NCBI GenBank assembly: GCA_010909165.1
Contig: MU008170.1
Span: 62,001-126,000 of the forward strand
Origin: Anthoceros angustus
Lineage: Eukaryota > Streptophyta > Anthocerotopsida > Anthocerotales > Anthocerotaceae
Direction: 5' to 3'
Length of the DNA: 64,000 bases
Shown: positions 54,880 through 64,000 of the stretch, in pieces
Layout: every line of letters starts with the position of its first letter
Numbering within the stretch: position 1 is the first letter of the stretch
Program-made: the position numbers and the translations under genes
The notes under the pieces: generated by a model
Databases searched by the model: none
Told to the model about the DNA's origin: nothing
What the model saw: the letters and a program-made list of their open reading frames with translations, nothing else

Positions 54880-55440
54880 AACATATCATGCACAGAAACA
54901 GACAGAGGGATACTTCTATCCTATTTCACTGCATCATTTCGACAGCGAGTGTCCATGCAGCCAGTGTCCATTGCCCTCTGAAAGGTACTTGCATTGGTAA
55001 TCTAAGGAAGGGGACATTGCCTTTTGAAGGGCACTTGCCATGGTAATTCTAAGGATGGGGACATTGCCTTCTGAAAATTTTGATCCTCTAAGGACCGTCT
55101 CGGGACAATAGTGGAGATGCATCCTTTACAGCCTAAGTAGTATGCAGGCCATTCAATCTCCCTAGTCATGACATCAAGGCGCTATTGGTGACTTTACACA
55201 TGGAGCTTAGTTGTTCGTTTTAAATGTGCCCGTTGCTCTTCATGTGGTATGTAGGCCATTCAATCTCCCTGGTCATGACATCATATGCGTCATTGGCGAT
55301 TTTACACAGAGAGCTCAGTTGCTCATTTTTAATGTCACAATTGCTCTTCATGGTCTCCCTCCAATGTCTTATGATAGATGTCTCTCTTCTCTACATTAAA
55401 TGTGTATTGCTTATATTCCCTACTATATTTTAGTGTGTAG
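54880..55440 (+). mobile_element. Non-LTR 3' end remnant with tandemly duplicated tail
   Basis: CACTGCATCATTTCGACAGC-like sequence (54928-54980) matches the FRQRVS block of the 36.7-kb element. A 3' tail unit (GCAGGCCATTCAATCTCCCT, GTCATGACATC, GACTTTACACA) then occurs twice, at about 55145-55245 and 55250-55350, and also matches the 3' UTR at 37547-37612. Short internal repeats around CATTGCCTTCTGAAA (54970-55075) are also present. Confidence 0.6.
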
Positions 55441-56144
55441 AGAGCCCCAAGGGGCCTTAAGATAGCACAAGCACATACATAAACCTCATATGAGGTCCTA
55501 TCCTAGCTTATTACATAAGTAGATTCATAGCTCTTTTCCCCAAGACCATATTGGGATAAGCAGCCATTCCAGAAAACCCAGGAGGAGCCAAGATGAGTTG
55601 GGATGGGCACGGATGGTTTGGCTTGAGAGTTTAAAAGAAGTCATGATCATGTGCTCTCTTGGAAAGGAGAATTGCATTTTCAAAGTTAAAGATTTAGGCT
55701 TGTAATAAAAGTACAGCATATTAATGAAGTATAGGTATATGAAACTGGTAATATATATGTATCTGATTTATTAGGTATTTATCATATTTATCTATTTATT
55801 CTATAATATTTTCTAAAAGCTTAGACATGTAAAATTTATGTAAATAAATAAGGGAATTGAGGAGCAGGTGGTATAGTTACATACCTACGAAGTTGCACAA
55901 GAGGACGGATTTATTTTTTTTTAGGTTGATTAATCTGGTAAGCTAGTGTGGACTGGAAGGCGTGGACTGTGGAGCGTCCTGAGAGGAGCTGAGAGTGGAG
56001 CGCCCGAAGGCCGAGGAAGGGTGGAAGAGAAGGCAAGCCAGAATTGAAAGCGCGGGATGTGAGCGGCTGCAGGATCTAGAGCACTATGTGCAAGTCGTAC
56101 AGTCGGATGCATCTGAAACGATGTAGCAACGTTGTGAATTTGTC
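55441..56144. other. AT-rich spacer and upstream region of the NET-domain gene
   Basis: No gene seen in 55441-55930. From about 55935 the base composition becomes GC-richer, and the NET-gene promoter and leader are expected there. Confidence 0.4.
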
Positions 56145-57450
56145 ATGGCCCGAACAAAACCGCCAAGGCCGAGAGCAGTTCACAATCCAGATCCTGCAGC
56201 AGTCAGGCGTAGGGATATGATCTTGGCCGAGAAGGTGAAACTGAGTGGCGATTTGCAAGCGCTGCCGCTATCCGAGCTGCAAAGAGTGGCGGATTTCCTC
56301 AAGGCTCGGTTTCCTGCTCTTTGCAAAAAATTCCCAGATGGTCATGAGGAGGTCCACGTAAACCTCGGAACATTTGACAATGAAACTCTGTGGGAGCTGC
56401 AACGATTTGCTGCCAATGCCAAGGAGAAGAGACATGCCTTGGAGGTGCAAGCGCGTGGTGGTAAATCCCACCGGAAAGGCCAGGTTAGCGCCGATTTCGT
56501 TCTTTCCCGCCTCGGTCTGTATGATTTGGATTTTGCTACCTCTTTTTTTTTCGTCCAGCTTGGCAATTTCTTGGATATGTGAGGTGTCCCTTCACCGCGA
56601 GGTATTCCCCGTCCCGTCCAACCTCGAGTGCAGTCATCTGCCTGAGCTTTAGCGAGCGCCACGAGTTAGCGTCTCAGGATCTTGATCATGAATCTCAACT
56701 CAGTGCTCTCCTGGCGACTGAGAACACCTTGTTTTATCCCGCTGCATTGCACGCTTTCTGACAGTAGGCAATGGCCTTCGCCGGAAGGTGCTAATTGCTG
56801 TATGGCAGCAAGTTTGATTTCATGTAAGTTCAATTTTGACACTAGCTCTTTCCGTTTCGACTGTGTAGAAGAAGGGCAAGAAGAGGGAACTGGAGAAGGT
56901 CAAGGTTCAAGAGAAGACAAGTGCTCGAGCAGTGCCTCTGGATGAAAGCCGGGAACGAGTTCAGCAGCTGCAGGGTAAGAAGCAGCATGATGCGCAGATT
57001 CCAGCTCAGGAGCAGGTTATGGAGGAGCATGATGCGCAGATTCAAGCTGAGGATCAGGAAATGGAGATGCATGATGCGCAGATTCGAGCTGAGGATCAGG
57101 AAATGGCGAAGCATGATGCGCAAATTCAAGCTAACGATCAGATCAAAAACAGTGCGAGCGAAATTGGCTCTGCAAATCTTTGGCAGGCTCCGGCTGGTGT
57201 TAGGCCCAGAGGCCCAAGAGTAGAGGCTCAGCAAAGGCCATTAACCGCTGACGAGGAGGACGAGCTGGTTAAGGCCGTGGAAGCGCTACCTAGTCACATG
57301 CTCGGGAAAGTTGCCGAAATTGTCAGCAGGTGTAATCCTCAATTGTTTCCAGAGGAAGATGAGCTTGAGGTTGACCTTCACTTATGCAACATGCAGACAC
57401 TTGTGGAGCTATCTGATTTGGTGGCAGACTATAATTTAAGCAAACAGTAG
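56145..57450 (+). CDS. Protein with two NET (extra-terminal) domains, no bromodomain, 306 aa
   Basis: Exons join(56145..56483, 56869..57450), in frame. NET 1 spans about residues 27-92 (KLSGDLQALPLSELQRVADF then FDNETLWELQRFA). A basic stretch (SHRKGQ-KKGKKRE) follows, then four tandem 14-residue units starting HDAQI (153-204; HDAQIQAEDQEMEM type), which look coiled-coil. NET 2 spans about 236-306 (DEEDELVKAVEALPSHMLGK then LHLCNMQTLVELSDLVADYN). NET domains are protein-interaction modules of BET chromatin readers that bind short basic peptides. Here no bromodomain is present in either exon or in the flanking sequence I could read, so a chromatin adaptor lacking acetyl-lysine binding is inferred. 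Additional exons cannot be excluded. Confidence 0.8.
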
Positions 57451-57624
57451 GAGAATGACAACTTGACCACTTGCATCCTGTCCTGAGAAGCATCGTTCTG
57501 GAGTGAGCTTGCTGATCGAAGGTGCTGTCACACAATTATCCTCCACTACTGTCTCCTCCTGAAGAAAGGACATCCTTATCCAGTACCTATGGTGTCGTGT
57601 TATTGGAGATGTTCACGTTTGTAA

Positions 57625-58105
57625 CTACTGACGCCTGATGCTCCTCTCATCTCCCTCCCTCTGAGCCCAGCTCAAAGCCTCTTGCTCCTTCACCAGAGCC
57701 TGATACTCGGCTTGATCCTCCAGGGCTTGCATGACAGCCTTATCTGCCTCCAGTTTCTCATCTGCCAAAGCAACTTGGCCAGTTGCCTCATCCCTGTTGG
57801 CAACAAAGATGATGGGATCAAAGGTGTATAGATGAGGTACTCCAGGCCGTCAGCAATGGAAATACGTTATCTCAGTGCCCTGGCCAAGCCGAGAATCACC
57901 ACGAGCCATCCTCAGATCCGTCAGTCCTGCTCTCTGTAACAGAAGCCTCTCCGAGCCGTGAGACAGAAGCCGCCGAAAGACAAGGTGCATGCCTTTCTTT
58001 CCTGTCGATCGCGTAAGACGCTGCGAGTGAGACCATAACAACCGTGTCCAGGGGCGTGAACCGCAGGAAATCCTGCCCCTCCGAGCTCGCAAAGGCTCGC
58101 CTCAT
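57625..58105 (-). CDS. Small unrecognised protein, 2 exons, 124 aa
   Basis: complement(join(57625..57793, 57900..58105)). The donor TCGTG/GTGATT and acceptor CCAACAG/GGATGAG restore one frame (TGG codon across the junction), total 375 nt. The start MRRAFASSEGQDFLRFTPLD is followed by a hydrophobic segment (VVMVSLAASYAI), and the C-terminal half is a charged helix (ALADEKLEADKAVMQALEDQ ... VKEQEALSWAQRE) ending SIRRQ. It could be a small membrane-anchored or organelle protein; I do not recognise a family. The frame upstream of the chosen ATG stays open for a few codons, so the true start may lie farther 5'. Confidence 0.5.
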
Positions 58106-58799
58106 CACGGACTCCAGCGGCCTGGCTGTTGCCGCTTCTTCTTGTTGTTGCCGCTAGAATCGCGTTTCTGTTTTCCACGGCCCCACACGGTCTGCAGTCG
58201 GCGTGACGGTTTGGGCCTATGCTGTAACCTGGCACCGACTTCGGTCCCCGATCGCAAGCTCGGCCACCCCGCTGCCGCTCCTACGGCATGCTCCATTCCT
58301 CTGTCTCGGATTGCTAGCAATTGGTTGGAAGCTTCTCTCGTAACCTCGCCATCCACCACCGTCCGCTGTAGCTCCCGCCCTCTCGATGCTACGCGGGCTC
58401 GCTGTCCATCCTTCTGGTCCGCCATCTTCCTGCTTCTCCTGGCTGCAGCCTGCTGTTCGGGCATCAAGAGCGAAGTTCATCTTCACGGCCGATGCTGGAG
58501 CGTTCTTGCTCCTGTCTGACCTCATGCAATTGTACAAAGAAATGCTTCTGCACACTGCGCGATAGTGAGAGCCATTTCCCCGGCTTTGGCAGAAACCTTC
58601 ACACATTGAATTCTCATTCATTGCTTGCCATCAAAACCTTCTCCACATTTAATCTCAGAGTTCCACAGTATCAGATCCATGAAACATCATGCCCCTTCCT
58701 CCTGCATGGATGCAATTCTACATGGCGGATGCCCCGGCCGCGGAGGGAGATCCCGGTGCAATCTTCCCTAGCTGCAACATGTCAGGACGAGCGTCATCG
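58106..58799. other. Unassigned interval between small minus-strand genes
   Basis: Open frames on both strands (for example minus 58105-58467, basic and Gln/Arg-rich) without a clear domain. May hold 5' exons of the 57.6-58.1-kb gene or nothing coding. Confidence 0.35.
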
Positions 58800-58994
58800 T
58801 CATCGCTTCTCCTTGCTCCCGGTGCCAACAGCCACAGTCGCAGCTGCGGCAACAGCTGCTGCAGTCACTGCGGACTTGGCACCACCCGCTGCTTTCAGAG
58901 CTGTTCCGAACTTGGCCACCAAGGCAACCAGGGCTGCAGCCGCTGCCCTCGCCACTACCGTGGGCTTCAAATCAGATTGGTTCCCTTTGCCCAT
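58800..58994 (-). CDS. Small Ala-rich protein, 64 aa
   Basis: Begins MGKGNQSDLKPTVVARAAAA and ends GTGSKEKR. It is short, with a basic start, two Ala/Val-rich hydrophobic stretches (about 15-32 and 42-58) and a Lys/Arg end. It looks like a tiny membrane or organellar protein, but I do not recognise it. No intron needed. The composition-driven openness of this GC-rich DNA is the main reason for caution; the opposite strand is also open here. Confidence 0.4.
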   Translation of the reverse strand: MGKGNQSDLKPTVVARAAAAALVALVAKFGTALKAAGGAKSAVTAAAVAAAATVAVGTGSKEKR

Positions 58995-59165
58995 TGTCGC
59001 CCGCCTTGCGTGCGACCTTTGCTGCTCCACGCTAGGGCAGTTTAGATCTACACAAGGCATAACATGACGGACAAACACGGCTCAGCTACCTTCGGGCAGG
59101 CCGGCCAACTCGCGCGAAGTAAGCGAGTATGTAACCTTGGTGACGGATTCGTGAATTCACGAGGA

Positions 59166-59590
59166 TCAAGTATCACCGGGAGTGATCGCGTGACGAGGCC
59201 ACCAGAAGCGCCTCCTCGAATCTGAAAGAACTCTCGGCCGGAGAGCCTGGATCGAATGATCCTCCTCAGGGTTAGCAACGTCTGCTCAGCAAACTTCAGG
59301 TGCCAAGTTTCATGGTTAAAGCTGGCATTGTGGAATTTATAAACGTGTAACTTGATACAGAGTCCAGGCACGAGGAGGGGTTGTTTGTTCTGCACGCTGC
59401 TCTCACCTCCGGTTGAAGGTTTGGAGCAATCGGTGTAGTTGGGCAGTTCTGAGGACGCTCTGCGCAGGAGGCACCTATGTCCACCCCATCGACAAGTACG
59501 AGCAGCGGCGGCAGTGTAATTCATGATTATGGGGCCGACAGGGGCAAGTGTGGCTATTGCAACAGCTCCTCTCGGAGTAGCGTTACCCAT
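59166..59590 (-). CDS. Small protein with organelle-targeting-like N-terminus, 2 exons, 99 aa
   Basis: complement(join(59166..59281, 59407..59590)). ACCGGAG/GTGAGA and GAGCAG/ACGTTG join in frame (300 nt). The N-terminus (MGNATPRGAVAIATLAPVGP, then Arg-rich without acidic residues to about residue 45) resembles a mitochondrial or plastid presequence. The C-terminal part has DVANPEEDHSIQALRPRVLS and ends RRRFWWPRHAITPGDT. No family recognised. It is divergently oriented to ATE1, whose first visible exon starts 172 bp away. Confidence 0.5.
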
Positions 59591-59761
59591 GGTACATTAC
59601 ACACCGTTCAGTTCCTCTTTCCTTATGAATCTTCCGGTAGGAAGAAATGAGTAAAGGTCATTTTACTGGAACACGAGGCAGTCTGGCTTGTGCGTGAAGC
59701 AAGCTGAAAGTGAGGTCAGTCTTGTTTGAACTGACAGGTAACTGTCACTCTGGCAGGACTA

Positions 59762-61816
59762 ATGGCCCGCAGTCTGACTGTCCAAGACTATCAAGGTATG
59801 CGTCTAGGGAGGATATTTGCTGGCTGAATGGTAATGGGATGAGGGCAATACGCTGGAGGTGAAAAATTGCGTCTGCTACTCTGCAGACCTTCTGGATCGA
59901 GGGTGGAGACGAAGTGGGGTGACCTTGTATAAGCCTAAATTGGCGGGCTCATGTTGTCCCCTTTACACCATCAGGTTGAAGGCAAGCTCGTTTGTTGCAT
60001 CGAAGGAGCAACTGAGGGTGTTGAGGCGAATGCAACGGTACTGTGGGGCTTGACATGTAGCTGCTGTGCTTTACCTTGGCTTTTCCAGTGTGAAGTAGTC
60101 TATGATAACAATAGCTGTCAGCCAGCTTTTGCTGATTGTGATTTCGACATAATAGGTTCCTAGAAGAGGACTACCGGGGACCTGAAACCAAAGCTGCACC
60201 AGGTCCCGATGAAACCAAAGATGCATGTGCAAAAGTCTCCTGTGAGGGATCTGGACAACCTGTTGTGCAAACTGATAGAATATCAGCTGCTGGACATCAC
60301 GAGCTGGAATTGCCCAATGAAACAAGCACTGTCACAGGAGATCTTTGTGTTGTGATCCAAAAGGCTCTCGAGTCAGTGGTGGAAAGTGCTGATGCTCCGA
60401 ATGTGGTAGTGCGGCCAGTTTCTGCATCTTTAAGAGGCAAATTGAAGAATGTGACTACAGATGTGGTATTTACAAGTAGTGTTGCATATGCTGTTTCTGC
60501 ACAGCTGAAGCGTAAGTGTGCAAGGGCAAAAAGTAGCGATCAGGAAAGATTTTCTAATCCTTCGCCTATAGAAGTTGCAGAGTTGTTAGTCTCACGGATT
60601 GAGAGTTCACCTTATCTACATGGGTTGCAAGCTCAGGCCAGCAAGGGGCACCTTAATTTTATTCGGGATCATTCTGGAGGCACAAATGAGTTTCTTCCAG
60701 TTTGCTTACCTTGCAAACGATCTCACAGTGCAGATGATCCTGGTTCTAGCGGAATGGCTCTGCACGCTGATCCAGACAAGCGGCAAAAGAAGCATAAGCT
60801 GGAAATGAGCATGTCAAGATCAGCTTTCGATTCAGAAGAGTTCAACCTGTACAGAAAGTATCAGACAATGGTGCATAATGAAAGACCACAGTCCATCACT
60901 GAGACCTCATACACAAGGTTCCTGGTTGCGACTCCCCTCATACCTGTTCCACCAGCTGAAGACGGCTCTACTCCTTCTTCTGGATTTGGGTCGTTTCATC
61001 AGCAATATCGAATGGATGGACAACTGGTGGCAGTTGGAGTGGTGGACGTTCTTCCCAACTGCCTTTCTAGCAAGTACCTCTTCTGGGATCCTGATTTTGC
61101 TTTTTTGTCTTTGGGAAAGTTCACAGCATTGCAAGAAATAAAATGGGTGCAACAGGAGCAGAAAGTGTGTACCTCTCTTGAATATTACTACATGGGGTAC
61201 TACATACATTCATGTCCAAAGATGCGATACAAGGCTGCTTATAGGCCATCAGAGTTGCTTTGTCCGGCAAACCTCAGGTTTGGTTTGTGGTCACATGTTG
61301 TTTATCGATGTTGTTTTACTCTGCATCAGCTGCTAAGATTGTCTTAAGCATGTTTGAAGTGTCTAACTCCTTCAATTACTTGCTGGCAGTTGGGTACCGT
61401 TCTCTATTGCTAAACCTTTGATTGAAGAACGCCCTGTCACTCGTTTATGTGGTAAAATTATCACTTCCAATGACGGGCTCAGCATTAATGCTGAGGATGT
61501 AATCGACATATTTGACTCTCCCTGTCTTGTCGAAGACACCATGAATGAGGTTCCTCTGATGTTGCGAGGACAAGTCGTATTGCTTGAGGTACGCTCTTGC
61601 CCATCTTATGAGGCCTATGTTGTTGTTGTACAAGGGTCCAAGTCACCATTGTGTGCACAGCTGAAGCTTTAGTGTCTCATCTTCTGTTACCTATCTGTGA
61701 AGGATTTGAAGGCTCTCAACGATGATGAAATTATTGCGGAATTATGTGAATCGCTCAGGCAGTACATCAAGCTTGTGGGGCCTGCCGTTGCTGCAAGGAT
61801 GATCTACTATCTGTAG
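59762..61816 (+). CDS. ATE1: Arginyl-tRNA--protein transferase, 5 exons, about 539 aa as modelled
   Basis: join(59762..59795, 59887..60037, 60156..61277, 61390..61588, 61703..61816), 1620 nt, all phases consistent. Conserved ATE1 blocks: [36 protein letters not shown], then a variable acidic middle, FHQQYRMDGQLVAVGVVDVL, KYLFWDPDFAFLSLGKFTAL, YYYMGYYIHSCPKMRYKAAY, PSELLCP, WVPFSIAKPL, and the end QYIKLVGPAVAARMIYYL. ATE1 transfers Arg to N-terminal Asp, Glu or oxidised Cys, marking proteins for the Arg/N-degron pathway (PRT6-type E3 ligases). The N-terminal Cys motif (CGYC-x-SGRT...) is not encoded in frame: GNCHSGRT is readable just upstream (59731-59754) but then out of frame, as if about 15-20 bp were lost. 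An unseen 5' exon could exist. Confidence 0.88.
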
Positions 61817-62699
61817 GATGGCAGTAAGTCATTGTGTCCATCCGCCCATCACAGGATAAAGCTATCAAAATGATTTTGGGTTTCCATTGAACTCATCATG
61901 CACAACTTGGTCTGTGAAAAAGTTGATGGCATTTGACACAGGCTCTTCGCAGCCAACTGTACAGCTTTGTTGGTAAGGTAGCCAGGTACATAGCTTCACG
62001 GAACGGTAGGAGGATTGAATTCACTTTGTTTCAGTTGGTACCGTGCGAAGACTGCAGCTGCCCGACAAGTTCACAGCACTCCAGGTCGTGTGTGGATACA
62101 AGCTCAATGGGGTATGAGCCTTAAGTTTGGATTGTCTGTGAAATCCATCGCCACTAACGGGGACAGGTTTCTAAGAGTGATACCCTGGTTGTTGTTGAGC
62201 AGTGACTGAGCTGTTGCAGGGCAAGCCTCGGCCTTTGTGATCCCCGTAAAATATTCACAAGGAGGAGTCAGCCGTTATAGGAAATCACTAGGAATTGCCT
62301 CAGACAATCTGGGGTTCTTGTGACTCACGACGGTTGCTTAACTTTCAACAACGCCTTTTTCCTTTGTACGACATACTCTAATACACATCACAACATAGTC
62401 TAGTCTAATACATAGTGAACCTCTGCGGCACCGACGCCTTAAGTCAATGAAACACGTTCACATGGACGTTGCTTTCTCTGGGACTCAAAGCCGCTTTCCT
62501 TGATTTGTATGCACATTGTGTGAGGCACTTTCCTCACAGTGCATGATGGCGTGAGTGACAAGGTGCAGAATATTCCAGCTCATTTTCAATTTATATACGT
62601 ATATGCTGAACCGACAAGACACAACGAACGAGGGCTCCGAGTCATTTGTTTCAGCCAACCTCCAGCTCCGCGATCCCCAGTGTGCCTCCTCGGAGCCCA
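61817..62699. other. Intergenic region between ATE1 and enolase
   Basis: ATE1 3' flank followed by the enolase upstream region. Short open stretches near 61933-62200 show no domain. No RNA gene recognised. Confidence 0.4.
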
Positions 62700-64000
62700 A
62701 TGGCAACCGCAGCCCCAGCAGTGAAAGCGGTGCAAAGTCGAGGCAATGCCACAGTCGAGGTTTGGATCCCTGTTCCTCTTCCCTCCTTTGCTGCATGTTT
62801 GTCGATGTCTCCGAATTGTAATTGGCCGATCTGTTGAGGGGAATATGTGCTGGCTCTTCCTAGGAGTATCTGGAAAAGCATCAGCTGTCACAACGGATCG
62901 AGGACGCTGTCAATGCAGCAGTTCGGGCGAAGACTACTGAGCCAATTCAATTCGTTGTACGTACCCGGATCCCACTCGAGCTGGGCGGGATGAGTGCAGT
63001 GAGCTGAGAACTCTGCATGCGTTGGGTTTTAGCTGAAATCCTGTTTGGACTAGTTTGCGGGCCCGCTTTGTAAGAGATGTTTGTGACGTGATCTGCAGGC
63101 CAATCACTTGAGAAGGGCGTTACCCTCTGTCATTCAGAAAGTGAAGGCTCGTCAGATTTTTGACAGTCGTGGCAATCCGACGGTCGAGGTTGACCTCCAG
63201 ACGAACAAGGGCATCTTCCGTGCTGCTGTCCCCAGTGGAGCCTCTACTGGAATGTAAGAGACGGGTTTGGTTTTGACTTACTGGTGTTGCTGTAGGCCTG
63301 CCCTCTCTTCTGGCAGCTCTGATGCAGAATTGTTTTGCGCCGATGCAGTCATGAAGCTGTGGAGCTCAGAGACAAGGAGAAGGACAAGTACCTTGGCAAG
63401 GGTGTCCTTAAGGCTGTGGCAAATGTGAACGAGAAAATCAGCCCAGCAATCCAAGGCCTGGACCCGACACAGCAGGCAGAAGTGGATAAAGTTATGATTG
63501 ACCTAGATGGCACCGAGAACAAGGTACGGCTGTTTTCTGATGTCCTGCCGATATCAAGGCGCTGCATTTTCTGTGCTTCCTGATGTGTGATCATACTTGT
63601 GTTTGAAACATCTTTTGTAACTGCTATATTTTGATGGCCTAGTCGTCCATTGATGACTCTTGGATATTGACCAGCGGTTTCTCAAATTATTGAAGTAACG
63701 CAGATTTTGAGGATCTAGAGCTGAAAGGGTTATTGCCTTGCAGGCCGAGCTTGGTGCAAATGCTATCCTTGCAGTTTCTCTGGCCGTGGCTAAGGCTGGA
63801 GCTGCGGAGAAGGAGGTACTCGGCTTTCAGATTTGCTTTCTTCTTACTTGTCTGCTTCATGAAAGTATCTGAGATTTTCCTGTTCTCCGTTCTGCATGCA
63901 ATACATGACTTGTGTATTGTTGCAGGTACCTTTGTACCAACACATTGCAGATCTTGCAGGGAACACAAAGCTTGTGCTTCCCGTTCCTGCATTTAATATT
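62700..64000 (+). CDS. ENO3: Enolase, ENO3-like with N-terminal extension (5' part, cut by window end)
   Basis: join(62700..62759, 62864..62956, 63099..63253, 63349..63523, 63744..63815, 63926..>64000), in frame throughout. An N-terminal extension ([20 protein letters not shown], then [13 protein letters not shown]) precedes the usual enolase start [20 protein letters not shown]. Then come [17 protein letters not shown] (with the Ser-containing catalytic-loop region), [44 protein letters not shown] and [22 protein letters not shown], where the window ends. The extension matches the ENO3 class of plant enolases rather than the cytosolic ENO2 type. Enolase converts 2-phosphoglycerate to phosphoenolpyruvate. 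Exon 1 ([20 protein letters not shown]) is the least certain part. The catalytic C-terminal barrel lies outside the window. Confidence 0.92.

Overview
The window is nuclear DNA of a land plant. It holds spliced genes with mostly 80-150 nt GT-AG introns, a plastid chaperonin with a transit peptide, and plant-type non-LTR, CACTA and MITE transposons. The short introns, a GNA-type lectin and a ginkbilobin-like (Gnk2) gene are compatible with a seedless lineage (bryophyte, lycophyte or fern), but the sequence alone does not settle the species. All exon models below were assembled by eye.

Layout. 0.3-2.1 kb: two remnants of one non-LTR retroelement in opposite orientation. 3.2-5.2 kb: two tandem, GC-rich, intronless genes, each encoding a double RING-H2 protein. 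5.6-10.3 kb (minus): an intact 17-exon CDC27/APC3 gene. 20.25-23.24 kb (plus): an intact 13-exon chloroplast chaperonin CPN60 beta gene. These two genes appear to have been a divergent pair sharing a promoter of about 515 bp. About 9.4 kb of scrambled, partial copies of both (10.8-20.2 kb) now lies between them, and a 1.7-kb tandem copy of the CPN60 3' half follows (23.8-25.5 kb).

25.8-35.4 kb: AT-rich cassettes of about 2 kb, repeated four times, carrying a secreted Gnk2 (DUF26) gene (one intact copy, two broken) and a tRNA-Val-like sequence. 35.9-36.4 kb: an intronless secreted mannose-binding (GNA) lectin gene. 36.7-38.7 kb: more non-LTR remnants and a 513-bp MITE with perfect inverted ends. 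38.66-52.81 kb: a 14-kb decayed CACTA (En/Spm) transposon inserted into the 3' end of a non-LTR element whose two halves flank it. 53-55.5 kb: minisatellites, a TATG microsatellite and another retroelement remnant.

56.1-64 kb is gene-dense: a protein with two NET domains and no bromodomain, three small unrecognised minus-strand genes, arginyl-tRNA-protein transferase (ATE1), and the 5' part of an ENO3-like enolase cut by the window end. The genes are individual housekeeping and defence loci (cell-cycle proteolysis, plastid protein folding, N-degron arginylation, glycolysis, secreted antifungal-type proteins), not one pathway.

The most unusual feature is the scrambled CDC27/CPN60 region, with a smaller case near 33 kb. 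Junctions fall at short shared words, and copies differ mainly by single-base run lengths. This could be template-switching rearrangement, but an assembly error is at least as likely and should be tested first.
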